A stretch of DNA of 50,937 nucleotides from Idiomarina sp. 34-48-12. Its GTDB lineage: Bacteria; Pseudomonadota; Gammaproteobacteria; Enterobacterales; Alteromonadaceae. Within the stretch, counting starts at the first letter, position 1, and each line of letters starts with the position of its first letter. Location: positions 1 to 50,937 of the forward strand of contig NCJS01000001.1 in the NCBI GenBank assembly GCA_002279005.1. Reading direction: 5' to 3'. Of the stretch, positions 24,921 to 34,081 are shown in pieces. Both the position numbers and the translations under genes were made by a program. The notes under the pieces are model-generated. The model made no database searches, had not been told where the DNA came from, and worked only from the letters and a program-made list of their open reading frames with translations.

Positions 24921-25802
24921 CTACAAATAGCGATCGTAAAGCATTTGTAGCGTTGCCTGAGCCGCAAGTTGGCCTTGCTCAGCCCAAAGCTCAAGTTCTT
25001 CCTCAATGACCTCATAGCCACCAGGCTGAGCGGTTACACCAGCCACCTGACGCGGACGCTGCAGGTTATAGCCACCGGCGCCAGCACGATATTCCAGTGC
25101 GCCTTGCGGAATCGAGATACGATCATCGGCCAACAAGGTCGCATCTTCGAGCGAGGTCATCGTGATTTGATAACCAATAGGCTCAAAGTTAAGCTTGTTC
25201 TCGCGATACGGCATCACTTCTAACAGAAGATTGGTGTGCTTACGCAACATGTCCATTTCAAGGCGCTGATTATCATCTTGCGGATTACGCTTTGACTCGG
25301 CACGAATTTCGGAATCTAACAATCGCATAGCGACTGCACGATTCACCAAACGCACACCGTATTGCATCAGTGTACTTTGATAGCCTCGTTGATACTCGTC
25401 CCATTGCGCACCAGTTAACATGGTTGAGCGACGCGGATTATCGTAACTACGTTGCTCAACACCAACTTGTACACTCTGTGATTCTGGTACAAACGTGCCG
25501 TCGGTACCGGTTGCTTGCGCATTCACACTCACCCGACGCTGCATATGCCAGTCAGACACCATGTCACTAAATGGCTCGCCAACTAACATCACAAGTTTCG
25601 GGCGCCCTGCTTTGTCATAAGCGGCTTTGAAGGTGGCCTGATCAACAGTAATGAGACTGACTTGTTGCTGTTCGGCTGAACGTGCGCGGTCAAAATAACT
25701 GTCGTTCAACATCGGTTGAGCAGGCGTATCTTGCCCATGAGCAAGGCTGCTACCCAACAAGGTGGCAGCCGCACAAAGTGTATAAACATGCACGGCTTTC
25801 AT
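24921..25802 (-). CDS. Exported hypothetical protein of the lpoB lipoprotein operon
   Basis: 293 residues with a Sec signal (about 1-23, ending LAHG). I do not recognise a domain. Visible traits are a segment LVMLVGEPFSDMVSDWHMQRR near residue 70, a charged helical region (about 140-200) and a C-terminal AEQGQLAAQATLQMLYDRYL that could be helical. No lipobox Cys. It starts 1 base after the YcfL-like gene and is the last of five co-directional envelope genes, so a role with LpoB or in the same envelope process is suggested by position only. Confidence 0.75.
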   Translation of the reverse strand: MKAVHVYTLCAAATLLGSSLAHGQDTPAQPMLNDSYFDRARSAEQQQVSLITVDQATFKAAYDKAGRPKLVMLVGEPFSDMVSDWHMQRRVSVNAQATGTDGTFVPESQSVQVGVEQRSYDNPRRSTMLTGAQWDEYQRGYQSTLMQYGVRLVNRAVAMRLLDSEIRAESKRNPQDDNQRLEMDMLRKHTNLLLEVMPYRENKLNFEPIGYQITMTSLEDATLLADDRISIPQGALEYRAGAGGYNLQRPRQVAGVTAQPGGYEVIEEELELWAEQGQLAAQATLQMLYDRYL

Positions 25803-25803
25803 A

Positions 25804-26268
25804 TTATCGACCTTCTCTTAATTCTACTAAGAAGTACTCTGCGCGATCATTTAACGATGTTTCTTTGTAAATCGCAGTACCGTTGGCAGGAACGTAAACG
25901 CGACGCCACATCGACTCATCCATTAATGGCACTTGATTCGCATCGAAAAATAGGGCTTTACCCTCAATTTGCAGGTCGTAGTCCGTGCGGTTGCGAATCA
26001 TCGTCCAAACCTCAAGCTGGCCGGTGGCGGTGTTACTCATACCACTGCGATCAAGCGTCACCTTAACGGTGTCACGGACTTTTTCACCCATGAACGTTTT
26101 CGAGATATCGGTACGATTGAGGTTGTGATCAATAAATACAATTGTATTGAGCTCATTGGTCGTTGTGCGTTGAACCGGATGTGCGCCACTGTAACCATTC
26201 TGTGTGCTTCCACAGCCAGCTAGAGTCAACGTTAAACCAGCAGCAATAATAAATAACGTACGTTTCAT
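25804..26268 (-). CDS. YcfL-like lipoprotein (DUF1425)
   Basis: 154 residues. Signal peptide with lipobox LAGC (about 16-19). The mature part has the DUF1425 beta-sandwich-like pattern, including VKVTLDRSGMSNTATGQLEVWTMIRNRTDYDLQIEGKALFFD and NGTAIYKETSLNDRAEYFLVELRE. In E. coli ycfL is the neighbour of lpoB, and the association is kept here, with one additional lipoprotein gene between them. Function unknown; the last residues are charged. It is 20 bases after the preceding gene. Confidence 0.85.
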   Translation of the reverse strand: MKRTLFIIAAGLTLTLAGCGSTQNGYSGAHPVQRTTTNELNTIVFIDHNLNRTDISKTFMGEKVRDTVKVTLDRSGMSNTATGQLEVWTMIRNRTDYDLQIEGKALFFDANQVPLMDESMWRRVYVPANGTAIYKETSLNDRAEYFLVELREGR

Positions 26269-26288
26269 GTTTGGGTTCCTTGTTGTTC

Positions 26289-27521
26289 TTATCGAGCCCG
26301 TGAACTATGCCAAATCACATGGTTTCCTTGAGGATCTTGGTAGTGTCGAAACACACCTGATTTCAAGCTAACCGGATTACCATCAATATCGGTGTAAGAC
26401 GCTTGCCACTGAGATACATCTGCGACGTTTGCGCGCATGGTTGAAGTATGTACTGCATCAGGCAATCGCGACCAATAACGGATATCTGCTCGCGGCTTCA
26501 CATTGGCTGATAATGCCATGCTGGCCACACCAATCAGTGCTAATGTATTACCCACTTGACCGCTACTACCACCAAGTGCTGGCGAAAATACTCGCGCAGT
26601 TACGCCAAGTTGAGCTAAATCACGACCTAAATCAGCGGTGGTATTCGCAAATGCAGCTTTTCCTTCAATAATGGCATCCACAGGCCGGCCACCACGTGAC
26701 GTCGCTTGCCAATAAACGCTCTCAACAGGCGCAAGTTCAAGCTGCTCTGCACCTGTATTCAACACAACATGCTTTTCTTTGAAGTTTTTACCAGGGCGGA
26801 AAACCAGTTCGTAATGCCCCATACCATCGGCTAATTTCCGCGGTGAGAAGCCGGTTTCAGCTAAGATAAGCACATTGTCATCAGCAGATGGGATAGGGAA
26901 GTCAGGACGTAACGCACGAAGTTCATCATAGGCTTCTTCTGCTAATACTGGGCTACCCATTTTTTGCGCTGACCAGCCAGCCAATAGCATCATCACTGCG
27001 AAGTCACTACGGTTTTGCTCTTCTTCAGCAAAGGCATCTTGCATTAAGCCACTGACAAAACTAGCTCGGGCGTTATCGTATTCACCGTCAATGAGATAAA
27101 TCACACCGCGATAGTAATACGCCATAGCGCGTTCGTAAGGTTCGCCTTTAAAGTCTTTGCGCCCTTCTTCGTGCCACAGGCTACGAGCTTGTGTTGCCGC
27201 TTCATTATCTGCATAAACCGTTTCAATGGTTTCTAACGCTGCATCAAAGTTTTCTCGCGCTAAATCAATGTCACCACGATAAAATGCTGCAGTGCCAATT
27301 TCCATGCGATTGAGGACTTCGTTGCGCTTACCCTCTTGGAACAATTTTCGATAAAGCGGCTGTAAATAAGCCGGTTTATCAGCAACAGCGTCTTGCTCTT
27401 GTGTGTTCAGTGCTATTGGCTGGTATTGCGCTGGACCGGTGCTGGTGCATCCGGCCAACGCCAATACCAACGCTGCACTAGCGATAGATAACGTCGTCTT
27501 GTGCAGTTTTTTGGAATTCAT
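26289..27521 (-). CDS. COG3014-like TPR-type lipoprotein
   Basis: 410 residues from the ATG at 27521 (GGAG upstream). The lipobox is LALAGC at about 20-25. The N-terminal half contains TPR-like helical repeats, for example GTAAFYRGDIDLARENFDAA and YRGVIYLIDGEYDNARASFV; the C-terminal half is beta-rich. Homologues occur next to lpoB in several marine gammaproteobacteria, as far as I recall. It overlaps the end of lpoB by 44 bases, so translation is probably coupled. Role unknown; TPRs suggest a scaffold for protein contact in the periplasm. Confidence 0.8.
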   Translation of the reverse strand: MNSKKLHKTTLSIASAALVLALAGCTSTGPAQYQPIALNTQEQDAVADKPAYLQPLYRKLFQEGKRNEVLNRMEIGTAAFYRGDIDLARENFDAALETIETVYADNEAATQARSLWHEEGRKDFKGEPYERAMAYYYRGVIYLIDGEYDNARASFVSGLMQDAFAEEEQNRSDFAVMMLLAGWSAQKMGSPVLAEEAYDELRALRPDFPIPSADDNVLILAETGFSPRKLADGMGHYELVFRPGKNFKEKHVVLNTGAEQLELAPVESVYWQATSRGGRPVDAIIEGKAAFANTTADLGRDLAQLGVTARVFSPALGGSSGQVGNTLALIGVASMALSANVKPRADIRYWSRLPDAVHTSTMRANVADVSQWQASYTDIDGNPVSLKSGVFRHYQDPQGNHVIWHSSRAR

Positions 27522-28110
27522 ACATGCCACTCCAGACATAGGTTCCGAGTTCAAGGTCAACTAATTCAAAAGTGATTTGATGATACCGAGAACGTTCTTG
27601 GCTACGTGTGTCCATGGCATCAAGTGACATGATGCGACCCACTAAACGAAAATCAGCGCCAGCTGTTGCTTGGGTGGTACGGATAGTGCCACCATCAACC
27701 ACACCCATGCGCTTCAGTTCACGCTCTTTTTCTACCATGTCGGCATACTCACGACCGACGAAAACCAAACGGCCATTTGAGGCGCGGTTTAAGTTGATAC
27801 GTAAGCGATCGGTGAGCATGTTTTTGTTGATGCGAGATGAACTTTCGTTGGTGAAGTACTGGCTATCAATAATGATTCGAGGTGCAACTTCGCGGCTAAC
27901 AAGCTGAGGATTACTGAGCATATCGCGCATCATTTGGTCAGTTACCGCCATGATGTCTTGCGATTCAACGCCAACGCCCTGAACTTTGCCAGGTGAGCGC
28001 GCATCTTCATAAACGGTTGCGCGGCCAGCGCTATTATCAATGGTTGTGCTAGAGCAGCCAGCAAGCACCATGGTGCTTGCTAAAGCCGCTGTCATGACAA
28101 GATATTTCAT
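27478..28110 (-). CDS. lpoB: Penicillin-binding protein activator LpoB
   Basis: 210 residues. Type II signal with lipobox VLAGC (about 15-19). The mature protein matches the LpoB/TIGR02722 family: RIIIDSQYFTNESSSRINKNMLTDRLRINLNRAS, GRLVFVGREYADMVEKE, FRLVGRIMSLDA and VWSGMYEFQKTAQDDVIYR. LpoB spans the periplasm from the outer membrane and activates PBP1b for peptidoglycan synthesis. The linker between the lipid anchor and the folded domain is short compared with E. coli. It overlaps the next gene by 44 bases. Confidence 0.88.
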   Translation of the reverse strand: MKYLVMTAALASTMVLAGCSSTTIDNSAGRATVYEDARSPGKVQGVGVESQDIMAVTDQMMRDMLSNPQLVSREVAPRIIIDSQYFTNESSSRINKNMLTDRLRINLNRASNGRLVFVGREYADMVEKERELKRMGVVDGGTIRTTQATAGADFRLVGRIMSLDAMDTRSQERSRYHQITFELVDLELGTYVWSGMYEFQKTAQDDVIYR

Positions 28111-28144
28111 AACAAATGCCTTTTTCTAAATAGCTAAGAGGTGA

Positions 28145-28672
28145 TTAAAAACCAGCTTGTGCCGACGCTTGATAGAGCGCCTGGGTGTAAGCGGTTTTCA
28201 TCTCTGGGTAGATCGACATGACTGACTCCAGCGCATCTTGATAATGAGGGTGCGCTGAATGAGTCACGTACATCCACACAGACAATTCATGCAAGCTATT
28301 GAAAGAAATATCTGAGGTGCCACGAATAACTTCTTCACCACCGGCCATTTCTAATGCAATTTCGCGGCCGACAGTGTTACCGATTTCTTGACCTAACCAA
28401 CCACCAATAAATGGGATGTTTTCGGCAAGTTTTTGACCAGCATAAGCGCCTGCCATTCCACCGATAGCAGCACCCATTTCGGCATTACGGGCATTGTTGA
28501 CCCACTCTGCTAAAACGCCGTCTGAGGTGTAAGGGCTCATGTATTCGCCACTATTGTCTTGAATGGCTGGAGGTGCGGTTAATTGGTATGGTTGTGCAAG
28601 TTGAGGACCCATAGCGCAAGCGCTTAAAACTAGGGCGGTAAGTGCCACAATGGCGAGTTTTAATTGATTCAT
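28145..28672 (-). CDS. Glycine-zipper lipoprotein
   Basis: 175 residues. Lipobox LSAC (about 16-19). In the middle lies a glycine-zipper segment, AAIGGMAGAYAGQKLAENIPFIGGWLGQEIGNTVG (shown here only by its ends AAIGG and GNTVG, about residues 68-102), a motif that can insert in or associate with membranes. The C-terminal part is helical. It is the first gene of the lipoprotein operon, preceded by GGAGAGCTCTC just before its ATG. I know no function for it. Confidence 0.78.
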   Translation of the reverse strand: MNQLKLAIVALTALVLSACAMGPQLAQPYQLTAPPAIQDNSGEYMSPYTSDGVLAEWVNNARNAEMGAAIGGMAGAYAGQKLAENIPFIGGWLGQEIGNTVGREIALEMAGGEEVIRGTSDISFNSLHELSVWMYVTHSAHPHYQDALESVMSIYPEMKTAYTQALYQASAQAGF

Positions 28673-28811
28673 GAGAGCTCTCCAATGAGCTGGATTATTG
28701 TTTTTGTTGTTACCTGAACAATGCGTGATCAGATACTGTAAAGATTATGCAAAGATTGCGTTAAGGCAAGGAAAATTTTATAACTTTTGTTTAAGGGGTT
28801 GAATTTTAGAC

Positions 28812-28838
28812 AAAAAAAAGGAGCTCGGGGAGAGCTCC
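28812..28838 (-). terminator. Rho-independent terminator of acnB
   Basis: GGAGCTC (28820-28826) pairs with GAGCTCC (28832-28838) around a 5-base loop; the minus strand continues into eight T (28819-28812). It is about 110 bases after the acnB stop and upstream of the lipoprotein operon. The 28673-28946 gap otherwise holds only the REP-like palindrome and the operon's presumed promoter region. Confidence 0.88.
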
Positions 28839-28902
28839 TTTTCAAGACTATAACGGCGACACCGCAGAAGCCTCGGCCAACGCGGAAGCCCCGAATATTA
28901 AC

Positions 28903-28950
28903 GGCGCTTCGCGCCACCCGGCATTTCCTGACGTAAAAACGCCGGGCTAC
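28903..28950. repeat. REP-like palindrome at the acnB 3' end (family 3, copy 2)
   Basis: Two stems: GGCGC/GCGCC (28903-28915) and CCCGGC/GCCGGG (28917-28922 and 28941-28946). On the acnB strand the outer word is GTAGCCCGGC, the same as at 23549. Its TAG (28949-28947) is the acnB stop codon. Confidence 0.8.
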
Positions 28951-31535
28951 GCTACGTTAATGGTTGGGATGATGTTGGCTTTGGCGGCGGCTTCTGCCTC
29001 GCGGAAAGCGTCCATCTGATCGAAGTTTAAGTATTTGTAAACTTCGCCAGCCATAGCGTTAATGTCTTGCGCGTATTCCATGTACTCCGCAGGCGTTGGC
29101 AATTTGCCTAAGATAGCGCCTACCGCAGCTAATTCGGCTGAGGTTAAGTACACGTTGGCACCGTCACCTAAGCGGTTCGGGAAGTTACGCGTTGACGTTG
29201 ACAGCACTGTTGCACCTGGCTCAACTCGTGCTTGGTTACCCATACACAGTGAACAACCTGGCATTTCAGTACGTACGCCGTTGTTCGCGTAAATGTTGTA
29301 GTAACCTTCTTCACGTAACTGCGCTTCGTCCATTTTCGTTGGTGGTGCAATCCACAAACGTGTGTTCAGCTCTTGAGTGTTTTTCTCAAGCAACTTACCA
29401 GCGGCACGGAAGTGACCGATGTTGGTCATACATGAACCAATGAACACCTCGTCCACTTTATCGCCAGCAACTTCGCTCAAGAATTTCGCGTCGTCTGGAT
29501 CGTTCGGGCAGCACACGATTGGCTCTTTAATATCAGCCAAGTCGATTTCGATAACCGCCGAGTATTCAGCATCTGCATCGGCACGCATTAGTTCTGGGTT
29601 CGCTAACCACTCTTCCATCTTACGTGCACGACGCTCAAGGGTACGTGAATCACCGTAGCCTTCGTTAATCATCCAGCGCAACATGGTGATGTTAGAGCGC
29701 AAGTACTCAGCCACTGACTCTTCTGACAAGTTGATGGTACAACCTGCCGCTGAACGCTCTGCTGATGCGTCTGATAATTCGAACGCTTGTTCAACAGTTA
29801 AGTGATCTAACCCTTCAATTTCTAGGATGCGACCAGAGAAGATGTTCTTCTTACCGCGTTTTTCAACAGTCAGTAAACCTTCTTTGATAGCGAACGCAGG
29901 AATAGCATGTACCAAATCACGTAATGTAATACCTGGCTGCATTTCGCCTTTGAAACGCACCAAAACAGATTCAGGCATATCCAACGGCATCACACCGGTG
30001 GCTGCAGCGAATGCGACCAAGCCTGAACCCGCTGGGAATGAAATACCCAATGGGAAACGCGTGTGCGAGTCACCACCAGTACCGACGGTATCTGGCAACA
30101 ACATACGGTTCAACCAGCTGTGGATGATACCGTCGCCTGGACGCAAGCTAACACCACCACGGTTCATGATGAAGTCAGGTAAGGTGTGCTGAGTTTCAAT
30201 ATCCACTGGCTTCGGATAAGCCGCCGTGTGACAGAATGACTGCATGGTCAAATCAGCAGTAAAGCCTAAACATGCTAAGTCTTTCAATTCATCACGAGTC
30301 ATAGGACCAGTGGTATCTTGTGAACCTACAGTCGTCATTTTCGGTTCGCAATAGGTACCTGGGCGCACGCCTTCCATACCACAAGCTTTACCAACCATCT
30401 TCTGCGCTAAGGTATAACCTTTGCCAGTATCTGCAGGCTGCTCAGGCTTCAAGAACAGCTCAGATGGACCCATACCTAACGATTCGCGCGCTTTTTCAGT
30501 CAAACCGCGACCGATGATCAGGTTAATACGACCGCCAGCACGAACTTCATCAAGAATCACGCGTGATGCGTAGTCGTACTCAGCAATAACTTCGCCTGCT
30601 TCGTTTTCGATTTTGCCGGCATATGGGTAAATGGTAATCACATCACCCATGTTCATTTTTTCAACGTCAGCTTCAAACACCAACGCGCCTGCGTCTTTCA
30701 TAGTGTTGAAGAAGATTGGTGCAACTTTGCCACCAATACAAATACCGCCAGCGCGCTTGTTTGGCGTGCCTGGCATGTCTTCGCCGATAAACCAAAGTAC
30801 TGAGTTTGTCGCTGATTTACGTGATGAACCGGTACCAACAACGTCACCAACGAACGCTACAGGGTGACCTTTTTGCTTCAGCTCTTCAATTTGCTTCGCG
30901 GCATCAGTCACGCCTTCGCGTGGCATTTTGTACATAGCTTTGGCGTGCAATGGAATATCTGGACGCGACCATGCATCAGGTGCTGGTGACAAATCGTCCG
31001 TGTTGGTTTCGCCAGTTACTTTGAATACTGTCGCTTTAATGGCTTCAGGCATTTCGTCACGGCTTGTGAACCACTCGGCATCAGCCCATGATTCAATGAC
31101 TTCTTTTGCCAACGCATTGCCGTTTTTCATTTTCTCTTCCACGTCGTGGAAGGCATCAAACATTAACAACGTGTGCTTTAATTCAGCCGCAGCCAACTCG
31201 CCTAATTCAGCGTCATCTAATAGGTCTACCAACGTCACGATGTTGTAACCGCCGTGCATGTTACCAAGCAATGATACCGCGGCATCTTTACTGATAACTG
31301 GGCTGCTCGCTTCGCCTTTGACGATAGCTGACAAGAAACCAGCTTTTACGTAGGCCGCTTCATCAACGCCAGGAGGAACGCGCTCTGATAGAAGCTCAAC
31401 AAGGAAGTCTTCTTCACCGGCTGGTGGGTTTTTCAATAATTCGACTAAATCAGCAACTTGCTCTGCTGTCAGTGGTTTTGGCGGAATGCCTTCTGCGGCC
31501 CGCTCTTCGACATGCTTACGATATTCTTGCAGCAC
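28947..31535 (-). CDS. acnB: Aconitate hydratase B
   Basis: 862 residues from a GTG at 31535, preceded by AAGGGG; the resulting N-terminus [20 protein letters not shown] aligns with E. coli MLEEYRKHVAERAAEGI. It interconverts citrate and isocitrate. The HEAT-like N-terminal domain, the swivel domain and the catalytic domain are present. The 4Fe-4S ligands are visible as the Cys in [13 protein letters not shown] and the pair in [13 protein letters not shown]. An internal apo-form role in mRNA binding is known for AcnB in E. coli. A -10 TATAAT lies about 40 bases upstream. The stop codon is inside a REP-like palindrome. Confidence 0.96.
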   Translation of the reverse strand: MLQEYRKHVEERAAEGIPPKPLTAEQVADLVELLKNPPAGEEDFLVELLSERVPPGVDEAAYVKAGFLSAIVKGEASSPVISKDAAVSLLGNMHGGYNIVTLVDLLDDAELGELAAAELKHTLLMFDAFHDVEEKMKNGNALAKEVIESWADAEWFTSRDEMPEAIKATVFKVTGETNTDDLSPAPDAWSRPDIPLHAKAMYKMPREGVTDAAKQIEELKQKGHPVAFVGDVVGTGSSRKSATNSVLWFIGEDMPGTPNKRAGGICIGGKVAPIFFNTMKDAGALVFEADVEKMNMGDVITIYPYAGKIENEAGEVIAEYDYASRVILDEVRAGGRINLIIGRGLTEKARESLGMGPSELFLKPEQPADTGKGYTLAQKMVGKACGMEGVRPGTYCEPKMTTVGSQDTTGPMTRDELKDLACLGFTADLTMQSFCHTAAYPKPVDIETQHTLPDFIMNRGGVSLRPGDGIIHSWLNRMLLPDTVGTGGDSHTRFPLGISFPAGSGLVAFAAATGVMPLDMPESVLVRFKGEMQPGITLRDLVHAIPAFAIKEGLLTVEKRGKKNIFSGRILEIEGLDHLTVEQAFELSDASAERSAAGCTINLSEESVAEYLRSNITMLRWMINEGYGDSRTLERRARKMEEWLANPELMRADADAEYSAVIEIDLADIKEPIVCCPNDPDDAKFLSEVAGDKVDEVFIGSCMTNIGHFRAAGKLLEKNTQELNTRLWIAPPTKMDEAQLREEGYYNIYANNGVRTEMPGCSLCMGNQARVEPGATVLSTSTRNFPNRLGDGANVYLTSAELAAVGAILGKLPTPAEYMEYAQDINAMAGEVYKYLNFDQMDAFREAEAAAKANIIPTINVA

Positions 31536-31575
31536 TGGGTACCCCTTTTGCTGTTGCGGTTTAAAAGTGCGCGGA

Positions 31576-31581
31576 ATTATA
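31576..31581 (-). promoter_or_regulatory. -10 element of the acnB promoter
   Basis: TATAAT on the minus strand, 41 bases before the GTG start, followed by a GC-rich discriminator (TCCGCGC). The matching -35 position has TTTAAT, a poor match, which may point to activator dependence. R6 lies about 80 bases further upstream. Confidence 0.5.
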
Positions 31582-31663
31582 CGAGGTTTTGTGGCTGAAT
31601 TAAATTCATAAGAGGATATATGCATCAATCTTTGCGATAAAAGCTGTGAATGAAGAGCAAAAG

Positions 31664-31828
31664 CGTTATTAGCTATTGGATATTAGATATTAGCGAAAAC
31701 ATACATACCAGATACATCCGCTCTAATATCCAATAGTCAATATCGTACTGGCTTTTCTAATATCCAATATCTAATAGCCAATATCGTGCTGGCTTTTCTA
31801 ATATCTAATATCCAATAGCTAATATCTC
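31664..31828. repeat. GATATTAG palindromic element R6 (one left, three right arms)
   Basis: The left arm starts at 31665 with the variant GTTATTAG. The core (ACCAGATACATCCG) follows, then right arms at 31723, 31757 and 31798. The first right unit is 34 bp, the next 41 bp: the shorter one lacks a single heptad. Spacers read ACTGGCTTTT. It lies between the LysR stop and the acnB promoter region, covering most of this 302-bp gap. Confidence 0.92.
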
Positions 31829-31837
31829 TTTTGATCT

Positions 31838-32710
31838 TCAGAAGAAGTCCCAAATAATTTGGGCAGCGGGGCCGGCGATTCGCTCGGCTGAACGCACCAA
31901 ATGCACCTCTAAATGAACCTGATTGATGAAATCAGGAATGTCAATCCGAACCAAATCGCCGCGCGCCAGCTCATCCACAATGATATCGCCAGGCACTATG
32001 CCCCAACCCATCCCGGCGACCAGTAGTTCGCGTTGTGCAATGGAATCATTCACACGTATGCGCTGCTGCCCCGGCATCCGAATCATTCTATCGAGGTTAA
32101 TACCAACATCTTGGTTTTGTGGCATGAGCATAGGGATGTCGAGCAAATCTCGACGTTGCTTGGGCAAACCATGTTTGGCAGCGAGACTGGGCGACATCGC
32201 CACCAAAAGTTCGAACGGTCGCACGAGTTTGGTCTCGAAGTCGCCATGTTGGCGAAACACGGGGAGCCATGGCGTTAATGCCAAATCCGCTTCCCCTTCT
32301 CGCACCGCGCGTAGTGACCGCAACTGTGCTTCGCCGTTTAACAATAAATCGGTTGCTGGATAACGCTCTTGTACCGCGCGCATTGCCTTAAACAAACTCG
32401 CCGGAGCACAGGTGTGATCATACGAGATGCGCAACAGCGGTTCGGCTCCTTCACGCAATTGTTGCGTCAAACTTTGAAGCCGTTGTTGTTGCCGTAATAC
32501 CTCGCGCGCCTGTCGCAGAAACTGTTCACCAAAAGCGGTGAGCTTCAAGCGATAACCATCGCGGTCAAACAGCGGAAAACCCGCCTCGTCCTCAAGCTTT
32601 TTAAGTGCCATACTGACAGCGGCTTGCGTTCGGTGCAGCTGCTCCGCAGCGCCTTGCAAGGTGCCGGTTTCGCTCAATGCGTTGAGCATTTGTAGCTGCT
32701 GTATTTTCAT
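31838..32710 (-). CDS. LysR-family transcriptional regulator
   Basis: 290 residues. The N-terminal winged helix (about 1-60) has LSETGTLQGAAEQLHRTQAAVSMALKKLEDEAG; the periplasmic-binding-type effector domain covers about 90-290. LysR proteins usually control a divergent neighbour, here the RND efflux adaptor and pump at 32990-37152, so control of that pump is the simplest reading. The effector is unknown. An 8-bp inverted repeat (CTTGTTAA at 32721-32728, TTAACAAG at 32768-32775) next to its start could take part in binding. R7 occupies the rest of the divergent region. Confidence 0.9.
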   Translation of the reverse strand: MKIQQLQMLNALSETGTLQGAAEQLHRTQAAVSMALKKLEDEAGFPLFDRDGYRLKLTAFGEQFLRQAREVLRQQQRLQSLTQQLREGAEPLLRISYDHTCAPASLFKAMRAVQERYPATDLLLNGEAQLRSLRAVREGEADLALTPWLPVFRQHGDFETKLVRPFELLVAMSPSLAAKHGLPKQRRDLLDIPMLMPQNQDVGINLDRMIRMPGQQRIRVNDSIAQRELLVAGMGWGIVPGDIIVDELARGDLVRIDIPDFINQVHLEVHLVRSAERIAGPAAQIIWDFF

Positions 32711-32795
32711 GAGAGGCGCACTTGTTAAGTTTATCTGAATATGTAGTCAAGATTAATTCAATATAAATTAACAAGCAACAAGGTAAAATCAACTG

Positions 32796-32966
32796 CGATA
32801 TTAGCTATTGGATATTAGATATTAGCGAAAACTCACATACCCGAAACATCCGTTCGAATATCCAATATCTAATAGTTAATATCGAATTGGCTTTTCTAAT
32901 ATCTAATATCCAATAGCTAATATCGATTTGGCTTTTCGAATATCTAATATCTAATAGCTAATATCG
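32796..32966. repeat. GATATTAG palindromic element R7 (one left, three right arms)
   Basis: Left arm from 32796, core with CACATACCCGAAACATCCG, then right arms at 32855, 32896 and 32937, an exact 41-bp period with AATTGGCTTTT-type spacers. It ends 23 bases before the RND adaptor start, just upstream of its AAGGAG site. It is the only copy in a divergent promoter region. Confidence 0.93.
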
Positions 32967-32989
32967 TCGTTGTTCTTAAAGGAGAATTT

Positions 32990-34081
32990 ATGCGTATTCA
33001 GGCTTTACTACTCACCGGCGTAACCGCCCTGGTCGCGAACCTCGTTGGCTGCGGTGATGTCGCCGAGACAACGGCGCGCGAGGAAATTGTGCAGCCGGTG
33101 AAACTTCATACGGTGAATTTTTCTGATGACCAGCGTTTACGGCAATTTCCGGCGGTGGTTGAGGCTGCGCAGGTGGCGCAATTGGCATTTCGGGTTGGCG
33201 GTGAAATTAATGAGTTTCCGGTGAAGGCTGGTAACGAGGTGAAGCAAGGCGAATTGATTGCGAAGCTTGACCCGACCGATTATCAACTCGTGTTAGACCA
33301 AGCTCAGGCGCGTTTTGAATTGGCGCAGGCGCAATTCCGTCGCACTGAGAACCTTGTGGAACAAGGCGTTATTTCGCCACAACAGTTTGATGAAGTGAAA
33401 TCGAATTTAGAGGTAGCAAGGGCAAACCTCGAAACAGCGCGTGCCAATGTTCGGTATACCGAGCTGCGAGCGCCGTTTGCCGGCACCATTGCGCATGTCT
33501 TTGTGGAGCGTTATGAAACCGTGCAACCGCAACGGGCGATTGCCACGTTACAAATGAACAATGCGATTGATGTCAGTATTCGGGTGCCTGAGGGGTTGTT
33601 CGCTCGTGTTCAACGCAATTCGAATTATCAACCGGATGTGATTTTTGCGGCGGCGCCTGAACTAAAATTTAAAGCGACGTTGAAAGAGTGGGATACCACT
33701 GCTGATCCTGCCACCAACACCTACAAAGTGGTGTTTACCCTACCAACACCAGAAAATTTAAATGTATTGCCCGGTATGTCGGCGATGGTGTCCGTTGATG
33801 CGCAGGCGGTCTCTCAGCAGCGCGATGCGGCATTGATGGTGCCTACCTCGGCATTGTTCTCACCAAGCACAAAGGCGCCTGAACAAGGTCATTTTGTTTG
33901 GGTTTATGACGCAAAAACGCAACAGGTGAATCAGCGTGAAGTGACCGTACGTGCGCTAACCAATCGCGGCGCGGAGATCATTGAAGGGCTTGAGGCAGGT
34001 GAGCAAATTGTTACTGCTGGAGTGCATGCCATTTCTGACAAGCAACGCGTGCGTCCTTGGGTGAAGGAGCGTGGTCTGTGA
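32990..34081 (+). CDS. RND efflux periplasmic adaptor lipoprotein
   Basis: 363 residues. The signal peptide ends in a lipobox-like LVGC (about 18-21), so it is anchored in the inner membrane by lipid. The order is barrel-sandwich (lipoyl) half near 60-95, an alpha-helical hairpin about 95-150 (QAQARFELAQAQFRRTENLV), the second half-lipoyl with ELRAPFAGTIAHVFVERYE, a beta-barrel, and a membrane-proximal domain. It couples the RND pump to an outer-membrane channel; no TolC-like gene is nearby. The stop overlaps the pump start (TGATG). Confidence 0.93.
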   Translation: MRIQALLLTGVTALVANLVGCGDVAETTAREEIVQPVKLHTVNFSDDQRLRQFPAVVEAAQVAQLAFRVGGEINEFPVKAGNEVKQGELIAKLDPTDYQLVLDQAQARFELAQAQFRRTENLVEQGVISPQQFDEVKSNLEVARANLETARANVRYTELRAPFAGTIAHVFVERYETVQPQRAIATLQMNNAIDVSIRVPEGLFARVQRNSNYQPDVIFAAAPELKFKATLKEWDTTADPATNTYKVVFTLPTPENLNVLPGMSAMVSVDAQAVSQQRDAALMVPTSALFSPSTKAPEQGHFVWVYDAKTQQVNQREVTVRALTNRGAEIIEGLEAGEQIVTAGVHAISDKQRVRPWVKERGL

